Below, one piece after another: positions 1 to 9,802 of a stretch of DNA of 64,000 nt (the stretch's first letter is position 1; each line of letters starts with the position of its first letter). Made by a program: the position numbers and the translations under genes. Location of the stretch: positions 1 through 64,000 of the forward strand of contig DAIOEN010000011.1 of the NCBI GenBank assembly GCA_036746235.1, read 5' to 3'. This DNA is from CALARM01 sp036746235. Lineage in GTDB: Bacteria > Vulcanimicrobiota > SpSt-956 > JAKJGF01. Under the pieces are notes generated by a model. That model did not search any database. It was not told the DNA's origin and saw only the letters and a list, made by a program, of their open reading frames with translations.

Positions 1-3000
1 TAATTTCTAAAGCTCTATCATAACATGTAATAGCTTCTTCGTATTTTTTTAAATCACCTAAAGCAATGCCCTTGTTATTCCAGGCATCATCATAATCAGG
101 ATTAATTTCTAAAGCTCTATCATAACATGTAATAGCTTCTTCGTATTTACCTTGAGATTTTAAAACAATTGCTTTATTAAACCATATAGTAAAACATTCA
201 GGGTCAATTTCTAGAGCTTTATCATAACACATTATAGCTTCTTCATAATTTTTTTGAAGTTTTAAATTACATCCTTTGTTATAATACTGAGAAGCGTCTT
301 TATTGTTATCCAGTATTGGATGAGCTTGTTCATTTATAGAAATACCACAAAATTTATTTTTAACACATATATTTTTTATAGCCTTACCACTGGCACTGCC
401 AAAGTATGCAATACCATCCCACTTGTTTTCCTGGCAAATATTACTATCTAATGTAGGATGTGCTTGATTTCCAACTTCGATACCTCTGAGTTCATTTTTA
501 CTACAATTATTCTTACAAGCACTGCCACTGGCATCTTCAAGATATAAAATTCCATCTTTTTTATTCCACTGGCAGGTATTGTTATCCAGAATTGGTTGAC
601 TCTGATTAGTTACCAGAATACCATGATATTCATTATTGTTACAAGTATTAACCTCTACTATTGGATGACTATTTTCACATACAGAGATGCCATGAAAACC
701 ATTTTTATTACAATTATTTTTACTGACATTCCCACTGGCACTGCCAAAATATACAATACCACATTGCTTATTCTCCTTACAGGTATTTTTCTTTAAATTC
801 GGTTGTGACTGCCCTTTTACCTGAATACCATGATATTCATTATTATTACAAGTATTTTGTCTTGCATTCCCACTGGCATTTGTATAGTATGAAATACCTC
901 CCCACTTATTTTCCTGGCAGATATTGCTTTCCAGGGTTGGTATCGCCCGTTCTTCTATGCAGATACCGTCTATTTCATTCTTTCTACAATTATTTTGAAA
1001 TGCATTGCCACCAGCATTATTAAAGTATGCGATGCCACTTTTTTTGTTCTCCTCACAGATATTTCTCTTTAAATCAGGCTGTCCATTCTCTCCAACATAG
1101 ATGCCATGATATTCATTCTTATTGCAAGTATTCTTTTCTAGTATTGGCTGTGCCTGTCCATTTACCTGAATACCATGATATTTATTATTATTACAATTAT
1201 TTTTACTGGCATTTCCATTGGCATTGCCAAAGTATGCAATACCATTCTTTTTGTTCTCAACACAAGTATTAGCCTCTACTATTGGATGACTATTTTCACG
1301 TATAGAGATACCATGAAACCCATTCTCCTCGCAGGTATTACATTCTAATATTGGCTGTGCTTCTTTCCCAATATAGATACCATTTGACTCATTATTTCTA
1401 CAAGTGTTCTTAACTGATCTTCCTCCAGAACTATCAGAATATTCTATACCATCTTCCTTGTTATATTCACAGGTATTTTCTTCTAACAATGGTTTCGCTT
1501 GCTTGTCTACACAAATTCCATTCTTCTTGTTCTCTTCACAGGTATTTCTTTTTAAGCTAGGCTGTGCATTTTCTCCAATATAGATACCCTGATATTCATT
1601 CTTATTGCAAGTATTCTCTTCTAGCATTGGCTGTGCCTGTCCGTTTACCTTAATACCATGAGATGTATTTTTACTACAAATATTTTGTCTGGCATTCCCA
1701 CTGGAACTGCTAAGGTATGCAATCCCACTCGACTTGTTTTCCTGGCAAATATTGCTATTTAATGTAGGATATGCTTGATTTCCAACATAAATGCCATTCG
1801 ACTCATTATTTCTGCAAGTGTTCTTACCTGATATTCCTCCAGAATTATCAGAATATTCTATACCATCTTCCTTGTTATATTCACAGGTATTTTCTTCTAA
1901 CAATGGTTGTGATTGCTCACATACTCTAATACCATTCTTTTCATTCTTTTTACAAATATTATTAAATGCACTGCCACTGGCATTTTTATAGTAAGAAATA
2001 CCATTCTGTTTATTTCCCTGGCAAATATTGCTTTGCAGGAATGGTGTCGCTTGCTCTTCTACACAGATACCATTCCTCTTGTTCTCCTCACAGGTATTTC
2101 TCTTTAAATTTGGTTGTGCATTTTCTCCAATATAGATGCCTTGATATTCATTCTTATCGCAACTATTTTGTTCTAGTATTGGATGTGACTGTTCATTTAC
2201 CTGAATACCATGACTTTCATTATTACTACACATATTTTGTCTGGCATTCCCACTGGAACTGCCAAAGTACGCGATACCACTCCATTTGTTTTCCTGGCAA
2301 ATATTACTATCTAATGTAGGATGTGACTGATTTTCAACATCGATACCACAGTTTTCATTCTTACTACAAATATTCTTAAAAGCACTGCCACTGGCATCTT
2401 CAAGATATAAAATTCCATCTTTTTTATTCCACTGGCAGGTGTTGTTATCCAGAATTGGTTGACTTCGATTGCTTACCTGAATACCATGATATTCATTATT
2501 GTTACAGGTATTTTGTCTGGCATTGCCACCGGAACTGTCATCGTAAGAGATACCACTCCACTTGTTTCCCTGACAAATATTCTCATTAAGATTTGGATGT
2601 GCCTGGTTGCCAACTTTAATCCCATACTCTTCATTTCGGTTACAATTATTCTTACATGCATTGCCACCGGCACTGTCATAGTAAGCAATACCATCTTCTC
2701 GATTCCAGTGACAGGTATTTTTTTCAAGATTCAGATTTACCTGTCCACCTGAATAAATACCGGATTTATTATTATTACGAAGCTCACACATAGATACTGT
2801 ACCTATTGTGTTACCACATAGAAAGAGGCCATTCCCTATCTGCTTATTTATTTCATCACTCATTCCACCAGAGAACCGGCAGAATTGAAGATTTATCTTA
2901 CCTCCCATTACTCTTAAAACATCAGCCTTTTTTCCTCCTTTATGTTCAAAAGTTAAACCACTGGCAGTAAATAAACCCTTTCCATCAAACTGTAATACAT

Positions 3001-3805
3001 ATTCTTCTCCTTCACAGATTATACTGGTTAGATTTATCCCTGCACCCTGTAAATAGACTGATTTTGTAATAGACACAGGTTTGGGAAGATGAAATTCCCC
3101 TGATTCTATGTGTATTTTCTCTCCATCATTTATTTTTATTAATAATTCCTCCAGGCTTCCATCTCTTGGGACAACAAATTTCTTTATTTCTTCTGTTTTT
3201 TTATCCCAGCGAGCAGTAATACTTACTGTAACTGTGTCAAAAGGATTATCAGGATTAATCAGGATTATTTCTTCACTTAGTTCCTGTTCTTCTTTTCCAC
3301 CTCTGAGTGTTATGGTAAGGAGAGTTTCTCCCGGACCAAAAGTCTCCGGGTTTACGACTAACATATCTGACCTGTTTTTTATCTGTCCTGGCCCGCCTGA
3401 TACTATTAAATCTTTTTTCCCACCTTCTCCTGCCTTTAAAGTACCGAAAGAGATTAAATCACTCTTAACCTGAATCGGCAATATATGTATTTCAGGTTTT
3501 AAAACTGATACATTAACTGCCGACTTTACAGCTAACCTGGCAAATTCTTCAGGTATACCACGTATCTTCAGAGCACTTACAGTAGTTTCCTGCCTGGTTT
3601 TATCTGTTATACCTCGAACTGCCATCAGCATTTTTGCCCATTTTCCCAGTTCATTCAAAGTCCAGTCTTTGTCCAATCCGCCGGCAAGCATTAATAATTC
3701 TAATTCTTCTCTATGGATTGCTCCGTACTTCTGAATTAACTCTGCTAAATGCTTTAGAGCAGGCAGTAAAATTTTTATTTGATCTTTAGAAAGGATAGAA
3801 GACAT
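1..3805 (-). CDS. Giant beta-helix protein with C-terminal TPRs, partial
   Basis: I read an open frame from an ATG at 3803-3805 to the window edge without a stop, giving at least 1268 residues with the C-terminus missing. Residues 1-100 are a helical domain closely resembling the N-terminus of the upstream gene and the small protein at 8361-8678. About 110-200 is a beta-rich domain (GGPGQIK, FGPGET). About 230-1170 is a right-handed beta-helix of roughly 23-residue coils with the pattern N-x-C-x2-N-x3-GI. From about 1172 the sequence changes to TPRs (YEEAITCYDRALEIN). It has no signal peptide or membrane segment, so it is probably a cytoplasmic binding or scaffold protein. It starts 32 bp after the paralogue at 3838 and is the last visible gene of the TerY-P operon. 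The ligand is unknown. Codons and composition match the neighbours. Confidence 0.85.
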   Translation of the reverse strand, partial: MSSILSKDQIKILLPALKHLAELIQKYGAIHREELELLMLAGGLDKDWTLNELGKWAKMLMAVRGITDKTRQETTVSALKIRGIPEEFARLAVKSAVNVSVLKPEIHILPIQVKSDLISFGTLKAGEGGKKDLIVSGGPGQIKNRSDMLVVNPETFGPGETLLTITLRGGKEEQELSEEIILINPDNPFDTVTVSITARWDKKTEEIKKFVVPRDGSLEELLIKINDGEKIHIESGEFHLPKPVSITKSVYLQGAGINLTSIICEGEEYVLQFDGKGLFTASGLTFEHKGGKKADVLRVMGGKINLQFCRFSGGMSDEINKQIGNGLFLCGNTIGTVSMCELRNNNKSGIYSGGQVNLNLEKNTCHWNREDGIAYYDSAGGNACKNNCNRNEEYGIKVGNQAHPNLNENICQGNKWSGISYDDSSGGNARQNTCNNNEYHGIQVSNRSQPILDNNTCQWNKKDGILYLEDASGSAFKNICSKNENCGIDVENQSHPTLDSNICQENKWSGIAYFGSSSGNARQNMCSNNESHGIQVNEQSHPILEQNSCDKNEYQGIYIGENAQPNLKRNTCEENKRNGICVEEQATPFLQSNICQGNKQNGISYYKNASGSAFNNICKKNEKNGIRVCEQSQPLLEENTCEYNKEDGIEYSDNSGGISGKNTCRNNESNGIYVGNQAYPTLNSNICQENKSSGIAYLSSSSGNARQNICSKNTSHGIKVNGQAQPMLEENTCNKNEYQGIYIGENAQPSLKRNTCEENKKNGICVDKQAKPLLEENTCEYNKEDGIEYSDSSGGRSVKNTCRNNESNGIYIGKEAQPILECNTCEENGFHGISIRENSHPIVEANTCVENKKNGIAYFGNANGNASKNNCNNNKYHGIQVNGQAQPILEKNTCNKNEYHGIYVGENGQPDLKRNICEENKKSGIAYFNNAGGNAFQNNCRKNEIDGICIEERAIPTLESNICQENKWGGISYYTNASGNARQNTCNNNEYHGIQVKGQSQPNLKKNTCKENKQCGIVYFGSASGNVSKNNCNKNGFHGISVCENSHPIVEVNTCNNNEYHGILVTNQSQPILDNNTCQWNKKDGILYLEDASGSACKNNCSKNELRGIEVGNQAHPTLDSNICQENKWDGIAYFGSASGKAIKNICVKNKFCGISINEQAHPILDNNKDASQYYNKGCNLKLQKNYEEAIMCYDKALEIDPECFTIWFNKAIVLKSQGKYEEAITCYDRALEINPDYDDAWNNKGIALGDLKKYEEAITCYDRALEI

Positions 3806-3837
3806 TTTATTATTCCCTACCTGATTTTTTTAAATTA

Positions 3838-6800
3838 TTATTTAAAAAGATTTTTTATAAAACTTAAAACAGAAGAGTCTGAAGGATGCATGTCACCTTC
3901 TCTGTTTCTACAGCATTTGTTATCTTTTATTACAGGTTTTGCCTGTTCATGGAAAAATATACCGTAATTATTACCCTGACATGTGTTGTTTTTTATTACC
4001 GGACTGGCCTGGTTACGTGCATAAATACCATGTAAATTATTGTTGTTGCAATTATTTTGATAGGCAGTTCCGCCAGCATTCCCAAAAAAACCTATACCAC
4101 ATTGTTTGTTGTGGGTGCATACATTGCCTTCAAGTATCGGCTTCGCCTGTTCACCAGCATAGATTCCCTGTTCCTCATTTCTGTTACAGGTATTTTTGCG
4201 GGCAGTTCCTCCTCCGCCGTCAAAGTAACCTATACCAGTTTCTTTATTCCCATCACAGATATTACCCTCAAGAACAGGTTGTGCCTGACCTCCTACATAA
4301 ATACCACGCAATACATTGTTATTACAGGTATTTTTAGAAGCATTACCTCCGGCACTTTCAAAGTAACTAATGCCATTAATCCTGTTCTCCTGACAGATAT
4401 TATTTTGTAGCACCGGTTTCGACTTTTCACCAGCATAGATTCCATGTTTTTCATTTCTGTTACAGGTATTTTGGCGGGCAGTTCCTCCCCCATCATCAAA
4501 GTAAGCTATACCAGTTTCTTTATTCCCACTACAGATATTACCTTCCAGAACAGGTTGTGCCTGACCTCCTACATAAATACCACGCAATACATTGTTATTA
4601 CAGGTATTTTTAGAAGCATTACCTCCGGCACTTTCAAAGTAACTAATGCCATTAATCCTGTTCTCCTGACAGATATTATTTTGTAGCACCGGTTTCGACT
4701 TTTCACCAGCATAGATTCCATGTTTTTCATTTCTGTTACAGGTATTTTGGCGGGCAGTTCCTCCCCCATCATCAAAGTAAGCTATACCAGTTTCTTTATT
4801 CCCACTACAGATATTACCTTCCAGAACAGGTTGTGCCTGACCTCCTACATAAATACCACGCAATACATTGTTATTACAGGTATTTTTAGAAGCATTACCT
4901 CCGGCACTTTCAAAGTAACTAATGCCATTAATCCTGTTCTCCTGACAGATATTATTTTGTAGCACCGGTTTCGACTTTTCATCAGCATAGATTCCATGTC
5001 CCTCATTTCTATTACAGGTATTTTGACGGGCAGTTCCACTGGTATTATCACGGTAACCCATACCACCTTCTTTATTTTCATTGCATATGTTCTCCTCTAT
5101 AAAAGGATGTGCTTGACCTCTCATATGAATACCCCATAGCTCATTATTACTGCAATTATTCTTCACAGCAGTTCCACCGGCATTATCAATATATGCGATA
5201 CCATTGTATGTATTTCCATGGCAAATATTATTCTGTAATAATGGTTTTGCCTCTTTACTGACATAAATTCCACTATTTTTATTCTTATTACAAATATTTT
5301 GACGGACATTCCCACCAGAATTTTCAGAATAAGCTATACCGGACTCCTTATTCTCATGGCATTTATTTGCCTCTAAATCAGGCTGTGCTTTACCTCCTGC
5401 ATAGATACCATTTAATTCGTTATTACTACAGATATTCTTACTGTTAGTTCCATAAGTAATGTCAGAATACGAAATACCATTTTTTTTGTTTCCCTGACAA
5501 ATATTATACTCCAGGATGTGATGTGCCTGGTTAAGCATCTGTATACCACAGGTTTCATTATTATTACAGCTATTTTGTCTTACATTACCCCTGGAATTAC
5601 CTGAGCAGACAATACCATTATCTTTATTCCACTGACAGGTATTACCTTCTAATACAGGTTCTGCTTCCTCACATATTGAAATTCCATTGCTCTGATTGTT
5701 ATTACAGGTATTATTACAGATATTTCCAACAGCATTGCCGGAATATGCAATTCCATCCTTTTTATTCTCCTGGCAGGTATTATTTTCCATTTTAATATTT
5801 ACTCTTTCTCCTATGTAAATACCACAGTTACCATTATTAATAAACTGACATTCCGTTATTGTACCTTTCGTATCACCATAGAGGGAGAGACCATTTCCTC
5901 CATGAGTAGTTGCATCATCTCTTATTCCCCCTGTAAAACGACATCTGTAAAAAGCTACTTCTCCGTTACCTTTCACTCTCACAACATCAGCCCATTGTTT
6001 ACCACTATGCTCAAAACTCAGATCACTCACATCAAAGAAGCCTTTAGAAGAAAATTCTATAGTATATTCTTCTTTATCACAGACAATTCTCGATACATTT
6101 GAACCCATTCCATATAAGTGTATTGATTTATTAATAGAAATAGGTCTGGATAAATGAAATTCCCCGGCTTCTAAATGAATTATACCGTCTTCAATAACTT
6201 TCAGCAGGGCTTCTTCCAGTGTGCAATCTTTTGGGACAACTATTTCTTCTGTGCTTGACTGTAAATTTACCTGTTCACTCCATCTGGCAATTATTCCTAC
6301 TGTTACTTTTCCGGATGGACTTTCAAGAATTAAGTCATCCCATAGGATTTGTCCTTCCATTCCACCTATGACTGTAAGTGTAAGATTTGTTTCCCCCGGT
6401 CCGAAGATTTCAGGCTCTACTGTGGCTGTATTTAATCTCACCTTTGCACATCCTGGTCCACCTGATACAGTTATCGTTTTTCGTACAGTTTCATTGATTT
6501 TCATCTCTCCAAAACCAACCATTTCCTGGCTGGCTTTAATCGGTAGTATATCCGATTTAGTAGAGGGAACTATCAAAAGCCCTGTCACTGCTTCTATAGC
6601 TTGTACAGCAGAAGTTTCCGGTATACCATAGAACATCAGTTCACTCCTGGCTGCTTCAAGTCTCCTCATGTCTTTTACACCGCGTAATGTAAGGAGAATT
6701 TTTACCCATCTTTCCAGTTCATTTACTGCCCAATCTTCTTCCAAATCCAGACCAAGCAATAATATTTTCAGATCTTCTTTTCCGGGAACCATATTTTTTT

Positions 6801-6873
6801 GTAGTAATTCTAATACGAACGGTAGTGCTGGAACCAGAGAATCTATCTGATTGGAAGATAATGAAAAATTCAT
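3838..6873 (-). CDS. Giant right-handed beta-helix protein with N-terminal adaptor domain
   Basis: This 1011-residue protein has three parts. Residues 1-100 are a helical domain (ELERWVKILLTLRGVKD) shared with the 8361 protein and the downstream paralogue. About 110-205 is a beta-rich domain (VSGGPG, FGPGETNLTLTV). From about 210 comes a pectate-lyase-like start, then more than 30 beta-helix coils of about 23 residues (N-x-C-x2-N-x3-GIY). The Asn ladder and Cys positions are typical of NosD/PbH1 repeats. There are no catalytic residues I recognise and no signal peptide. The gene is 23 bp downstream of the kinase gene, in one operon with PP2C and TerY, so it may be a substrate, sensor or scaffold of that phosphorylation module; this is inference. 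The start has a modest AAGGT ribosome site. Residues 618-893 are a triplicated 92-residue unit. Confidence 0.9.
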   Translation of the reverse strand: MNFSLSSNQIDSLVPALPFVLELLQKNMVPGKEDLKILLLGLDLEEDWAVNELERWVKILLTLRGVKDMRRLEAARSELMFYGIPETSAVQAIEAVTGLLIVPSTKSDILPIKASQEMVGFGEMKINETVRKTITVSGGPGCAKVRLNTATVEPEIFGPGETNLTLTVIGGMEGQILWDDLILESPSGKVTVGIIARWSEQVNLQSSTEEIVVPKDCTLEEALLKVIEDGIIHLEAGEFHLSRPISINKSIHLYGMGSNVSRIVCDKEEYTIEFSSKGFFDVSDLSFEHSGKQWADVVRVKGNGEVAFYRCRFTGGIRDDATTHGGNGLSLYGDTKGTITECQFINNGNCGIYIGERVNIKMENNTCQENKKDGIAYSGNAVGNICNNTCNNNQSNGISICEEAEPVLEGNTCQWNKDNGIVCSGNSRGNVRQNSCNNNETCGIQMLNQAHHILEYNICQGNKKNGISYSDITYGTNSKNICSNNELNGIYAGGKAQPDLEANKCHENKESGIAYSENSGGNVRQNICNKNKNSGIYVSKEAKPLLQNNICHGNTYNGIAYIDNAGGTAVKNNCSNNELWGIHMRGQAHPFIEENICNENKEGGMGYRDNTSGTARQNTCNRNEGHGIYADEKSKPVLQNNICQENRINGISYFESAGGNASKNTCNNNVLRGIYVGGQAQPVLEGNICSGNKETGIAYFDDGGGTARQNTCNRNEKHGIYAGEKSKPVLQNNICQENRINGISYFESAGGNASKNTCNNNVLRGIYVGGQAQPVLEGNICSGNKETGIAYFDDGGGTARQNTCNRNEKHGIYAGEKSKPVLQNNICQENRINGISYFESAGGNASKNTCNNNVLRGIYVGGQAQPVLEGNICDGNKETGIGYFDGGGGTARKNTCNRNEEQGIYAGEQAKPILEGNVCTHNKQCGIGFFGNAGGTAYQNNCNNNNLHGIYARNQASPVIKNNTCQGNNYGIFFHEQAKPVIKDNKCCRNREGDMHPSDSSVLSFIKNLFK
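4195..5022 (-). repeat. Three tandem 276-bp copies inside the beta-helix gene
   Basis: Three consecutive 276-bp units encode 92 residues each, that is four beta-helix coils or two 46-residue halves. They are almost identical in DNA: the first differs at GHGIYADEK against KHGIYAGEK, and the last at GGGGTARK. The surrounding coils are far more diverged, so this is a recent in-frame expansion by unequal recombination or slippage. Confidence 0.9.
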
Positions 6874-6896
6874 AATAATTACCTTGAAGTTAAAAT

Positions 6897-8288
6897 TTAT
6901 TCTTTAACATATGCCATTCGTCGCCCATCACCAAAGTTGATAAAACAGCATCTTGTTAAAGTTAGAGATTGCCCTTTCTGTACAGTAAACTGACGGTTTT
7001 CATTCGGGAAACGAGCATGCCATATAGCATCTTCATTATTGACTATGAAGTAATGCCCCTTCTTTTGATCAAATTCAACATAACCTGATATATTATCACT
7101 CTTTCGTGTGAAAGAAGGTTTATTACCGACTGTAATCATATCAGGAAAAATTTTAGAGCCATTCATTATTACAAGATGGCTTTTAAGAGAAGAAAAAATC
7201 CCTTTGCTCTTTTCTTCATAGAGTTCCAGTAGAGCAGGATAAGGAGGTTTAATTTTTTCTCCACAAAAGGGGCATATACGTTTATAGGCAGGGTTAACCC
7301 AGTAAGGATATGGAAATTTTTGTTTACAATTCTGGCATACAAAAATTTCATAAATAATAGAGGATAAACTTTCCTCCCATTCCCTGGAAGCCGGGCGTTT
7401 GTCCGGATTATTGAGTCCATCAATCAGTGCCCGGTTGGCTAAATCCTGTAGTAAAGGAGGAAGTATCTTATAACTGAGAGCTCCTTCCTGATAAAAAGGT
7501 AATCCCAGATTACGAGGTCTGTGCCTGTGTTCTTCTGGATTTTCACTGAATAAAGCATATTTACCCCAGCCGAGTATTTCACTTAGCTCTGTATCATTAT
7601 CATACTCTACTAAAGGTTTCATTACATTTCGAAAGAGTAAAGTATGTAAAATTAAAACAGCCATACTGTAACGGTCAGTTTTCTCATTGGGTTTAATTTT
7701 ATCAGTAAGAATTTCTGGAGCCATAAACTCCATTTTCCCTACCACCTGAGGAGGAAGAAAGCCTGCTACTACAACTCCGTCAATTTCCAGCATAATAGCT
7801 TCTCCGTCATTTATGTTAACCATAAAATTATAATAATGAATATCACTGTGGGCAAAACCTTTGTTATGGAGCACAACAATAGATTTAGAAATACTGTGTG
7901 CCAGCTTAAAGTAATGTTCCCAGGTTTTTCCCTGATTAAAATGTGCTGCAGCCTGTCTGGGAAGAATGAATTCTGATAATTCTCTATAATGCTTTGGGAC
8001 CCTTCTCATTACAAAACCTGTTCGACATTGTCCGTCTAAACTCTCTATAAGACTTAATGGAGGGATGATAAATTTTTCCTCTTCAGAGGTCAGGGATTGA
8101 AAAAGAGACATTATGTATTTTAACAATGCCTCTTTCTCAGAACGGGCTTTGTGATATATTTTAACAGCATATTTACCATCACGGCTAAAATAAACTGTAC
8201 CTTCTCCACCACTTTTTACATTATCATCTATTACTTCTAATTCTCCTGGTAAACTATGAGGCGGAGATTTAAGTATAACGACTGCCAT
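6897..8288 (-). CDS. Protein kinase with C-terminal zinc ribbon (TerY-P kinase)
   Basis: A Ser/Thr-type kinase domain has the glycine loop GGEGTV (residues 27-32), a lysine in AVKIYHK, a catalytic loop HSDIHYYN (D149, N154; HSD instead of HRD), and IDG in place of DFG near 169-171, followed by FMAPEIL. Residues about 324-351 form a zinc ribbon (CQNC ... CPFC). A C-terminal beta-rich region of about 75 residues may be FHA-like. I place the start at 8288 (MAVVILKSPP) because AGGAGG lies 11 bases upstream; an in-frame ATG at 8327 has no ribosome site. With the PP2C and vWA genes it makes the TerY-P triad known from Ter-type stress and conflict loci. No membrane segment is seen. Confidence 0.9.
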   Translation of the reverse strand: MAVVILKSPPHSLPGELEVIDDNVKSGGEGTVYFSRDGKYAVKIYHKARSEKEALLKYIMSLFQSLTSEEEKFIIPPLSLIESLDGQCRTGFVMRRVPKHYRELSEFILPRQAAAHFNQGKTWEHYFKLAHSISKSIVVLHNKGFAHSDIHYYNFMVNINDGEAIMLEIDGVVVAGFLPPQVVGKMEFMAPEILTDKIKPNEKTDRYSMAVLILHTLLFRNVMKPLVEYDNDTELSEILGWGKYALFSENPEEHRHRPRNLGLPFYQEGALSYKILPPLLQDLANRALIDGLNNPDKRPASREWEESLSSIIYEIFVCQNCKQKFPYPYWVNPAYKRICPFCGEKIKPPYPALLELYEEKSKGIFSSLKSHLVIMNGSKIFPDMITVGNKPSFTRKSDNISGYVEFDQKKGHYFIVNNEDAIWHARFPNENRQFTVQKGQSLTLTRCCFINFGDGRRMAYVKE

Positions 8289-8360
8289 AACTTTATAATC
8301 CTCCTGATTAATCCCTGAAATCTTCAAATTTGAATATCTTCATCTAACATCTTCTCTGAT

Positions 8361-8678
8361 TTAACCATGGAAAGATCCAAATTCACCTGCTGCCGTATCA
8401 ATAATTAATTTAGCAGCACCTTCAGAAACACCCCGAAGCATCAATGATCTCTGAGCGATCTCTTTTTTTCTTTTATCTTTTACACCACGGACTACCAGTA
8501 ATACTTTTACCCATCTTTCCAGTTCACCTGTCATCCATTCTTCCCTTAAACCGATATTATCTAGCAATAGTTGTAATTTTTTACCTGAAATTGTTTCTTT
8601 GTTTTGCACTGATTCTGCTATATATTTCAGGGCAGGTAGTAAAGTTTCAATTTGAGTGGAAGAAAATAATATATTCAT
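8361..8678 (-). CDS. Small helical adaptor-domain protein
   Basis: This 105-residue protein consists of a single alpha-helical domain. It matches the first 100 residues of both beta-helix proteins in the operon: QIETLLPALKYIAE, ELERWVKVLLVVRGVKDK and a final GVSEGAAKLII are all recognisable there. A standalone adaptor plus the same domain fused to large effectors is the arrangement described for effector-associated domains in bacterial conflict systems, where homotypic contacts recruit partners. I cannot assign it to a named family. An AGGAG ribosome site precedes the ATG. It lies between the PP2C and kinase genes with gaps of 15 and 72 bp. Confidence 0.85.
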   Translation of the reverse strand: MNILFSSTQIETLLPALKYIAESVQNKETISGKKLQLLLDNIGLREEWMTGELERWVKVLLVVRGVKDKRKKEIAQRSLMLRGVSEGAAKLIIDTAAGEFGSFHG

Positions 8679-8693
8679 AGTAACTCCTGATTA

Positions 8694-9788
8694 TTATTTC
8701 ATTATTACAACCAGTGTTCGATCATCCCAGCTACCACTTACTTCATACGTTGAAAGCCACTGTAAAAGCCTTGATGCTATTTGAGACAAAGGTTCTTCCT
8801 TACGTAATTCACGATTAATATCTTCTGCCCAGTGATGAAAGATATTCGAGGGAGGCGGATGAGTGCAATCCTCTGATACACCGTCACTCATTAAATAAAA
8901 AGTTACTATACCTTCGGATTCTTCAGAAGATAGATGAGTAACTACAAAATATTTTTCCCAGTCCTTCTGGGTAAGAACATAGACCTCACCAGGTTCTCCC
9001 GGGTCAGGTACATTAAGGAGATAACTGGCTCCCTTTTCAGGATGGAATGAAGCTATCAGACCATCTCCAATCTGACCGGCCGATACCATGCCGGTCTTTG
9101 TATTAATTAAAATACCTAGCAACGTACAATGAAAATCCCGTAATGAAACTTTCCACATCTGAGCAAACTGTTCAATCCCCTGCCTTGTATTATAAAAAGA
9201 ATTTCTTATACATTCATTCAAATTTATGGAAATATTTTTATTTACAACTTTTTCAACATTTTCTGTTTTAGTTTCAGAGAGATATCTGTGCCATATCATT
9301 GTTCCACACCCTCTGTTCGTCTCGTTTGAAGGTGCAGTTACAGAGGCAGATTCGAAAGCAGGAAAGAAAGAAAAAATTTCTTTTATTGAATTACTTTCTT
9401 TATTATCTGGAAATGAAAGACCGGTCTGTAATTTTTTTACAACATCCTGTTTTTCTCTTTTTATGTCTTCATTTTCCATTACAGAGTCAAATTTACTTAC
9501 CTCACGTAACATATGTTCACATAAAGCTTCTACTGCATAAGTAGATCCATATCGTGATAATTTCAAAGAACCAACTCCGTCAGATACTGCTGCTGCTATC
9601 CATGGGCCGGCAGAGCGAATTGCAAAAGCATCGTCCCTTGGACGAAAGTCACGAAGGTGTAGTTTCCCTGCTGCACTTGCACCTACAAAACGATATAACC
9701 CGAGCTGGCCATATGAGGCGCACCAGTCAGGATGGGAATCAACATGCTGAAGAATACGATCACCTACAACAAAGCCTTTGGGTGACAT
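8694..9788 (-). CDS. PP2C-family protein phosphatase (TerY-P)
   Basis: This 364-residue PPM/PP2C metal-dependent Ser/Thr phosphatase retains the metal-binding motifs in order: RDDAFAIR, AAVSDGVGS, GQIGDG, LMSDGVSED and the terminal WDDRTLVVIM. An insert of about 60 polar residues after the SDGVGS block contains VMENEDIKREKQ and may be regulatory. It should reverse phosphorylation by the kinase two genes downstream. It starts 14 bp after the TerY gene with a GAGGTG ribosome site. There is no signal or membrane segment. Confidence 0.93.
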   Translation of the reverse strand: MSPKGFVVGDRILQHVDSHPDWCASYGQLGLYRFVGASAAGKLHLRDFRPRDDAFAIRSAGPWIAAAVSDGVGSLKLSRYGSTYAVEALCEHMLREVSKFDSVMENEDIKREKQDVVKKLQTGLSFPDNKESNSIKEIFSFFPAFESASVTAPSNETNRGCGTMIWHRYLSETKTENVEKVVNKNISINLNECIRNSFYNTRQGIEQFAQMWKVSLRDFHCTLLGILINTKTGMVSAGQIGDGLIASFHPEKGASYLLNVPDPGEPGEVYVLTQKDWEKYFVVTHLSSEESEGIVTFYLMSDGVSEDCTHPPPSNIFHHWAEDINRELRKEEPLSQIASRLLQWLSTYEVSGSWDDRTLVVIMK

Positions 9789-9802
9789 ATTTACACCTCA
9801 TC

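Noticed and set aside
596..4775. Series of plus-strand reading frames of 60-130 codons
   Set aside because: They are antisense shadows of the beta-helix coding repeats on the minus strand. They repeat with the same period and lack ribosome sites.
1..6000. Regular short repeats that could suggest a CRISPR array
   Set aside because: The period of about 69 bp corresponds to 23-residue beta-helix coils in one long open frame; there are no identical repeats separated by unique spacers.
7169..7423. Short minus-strand frame inside the kinase gene
   Set aside because: It overlaps the kinase coding sequence in another frame and shows no family resemblance of its own.
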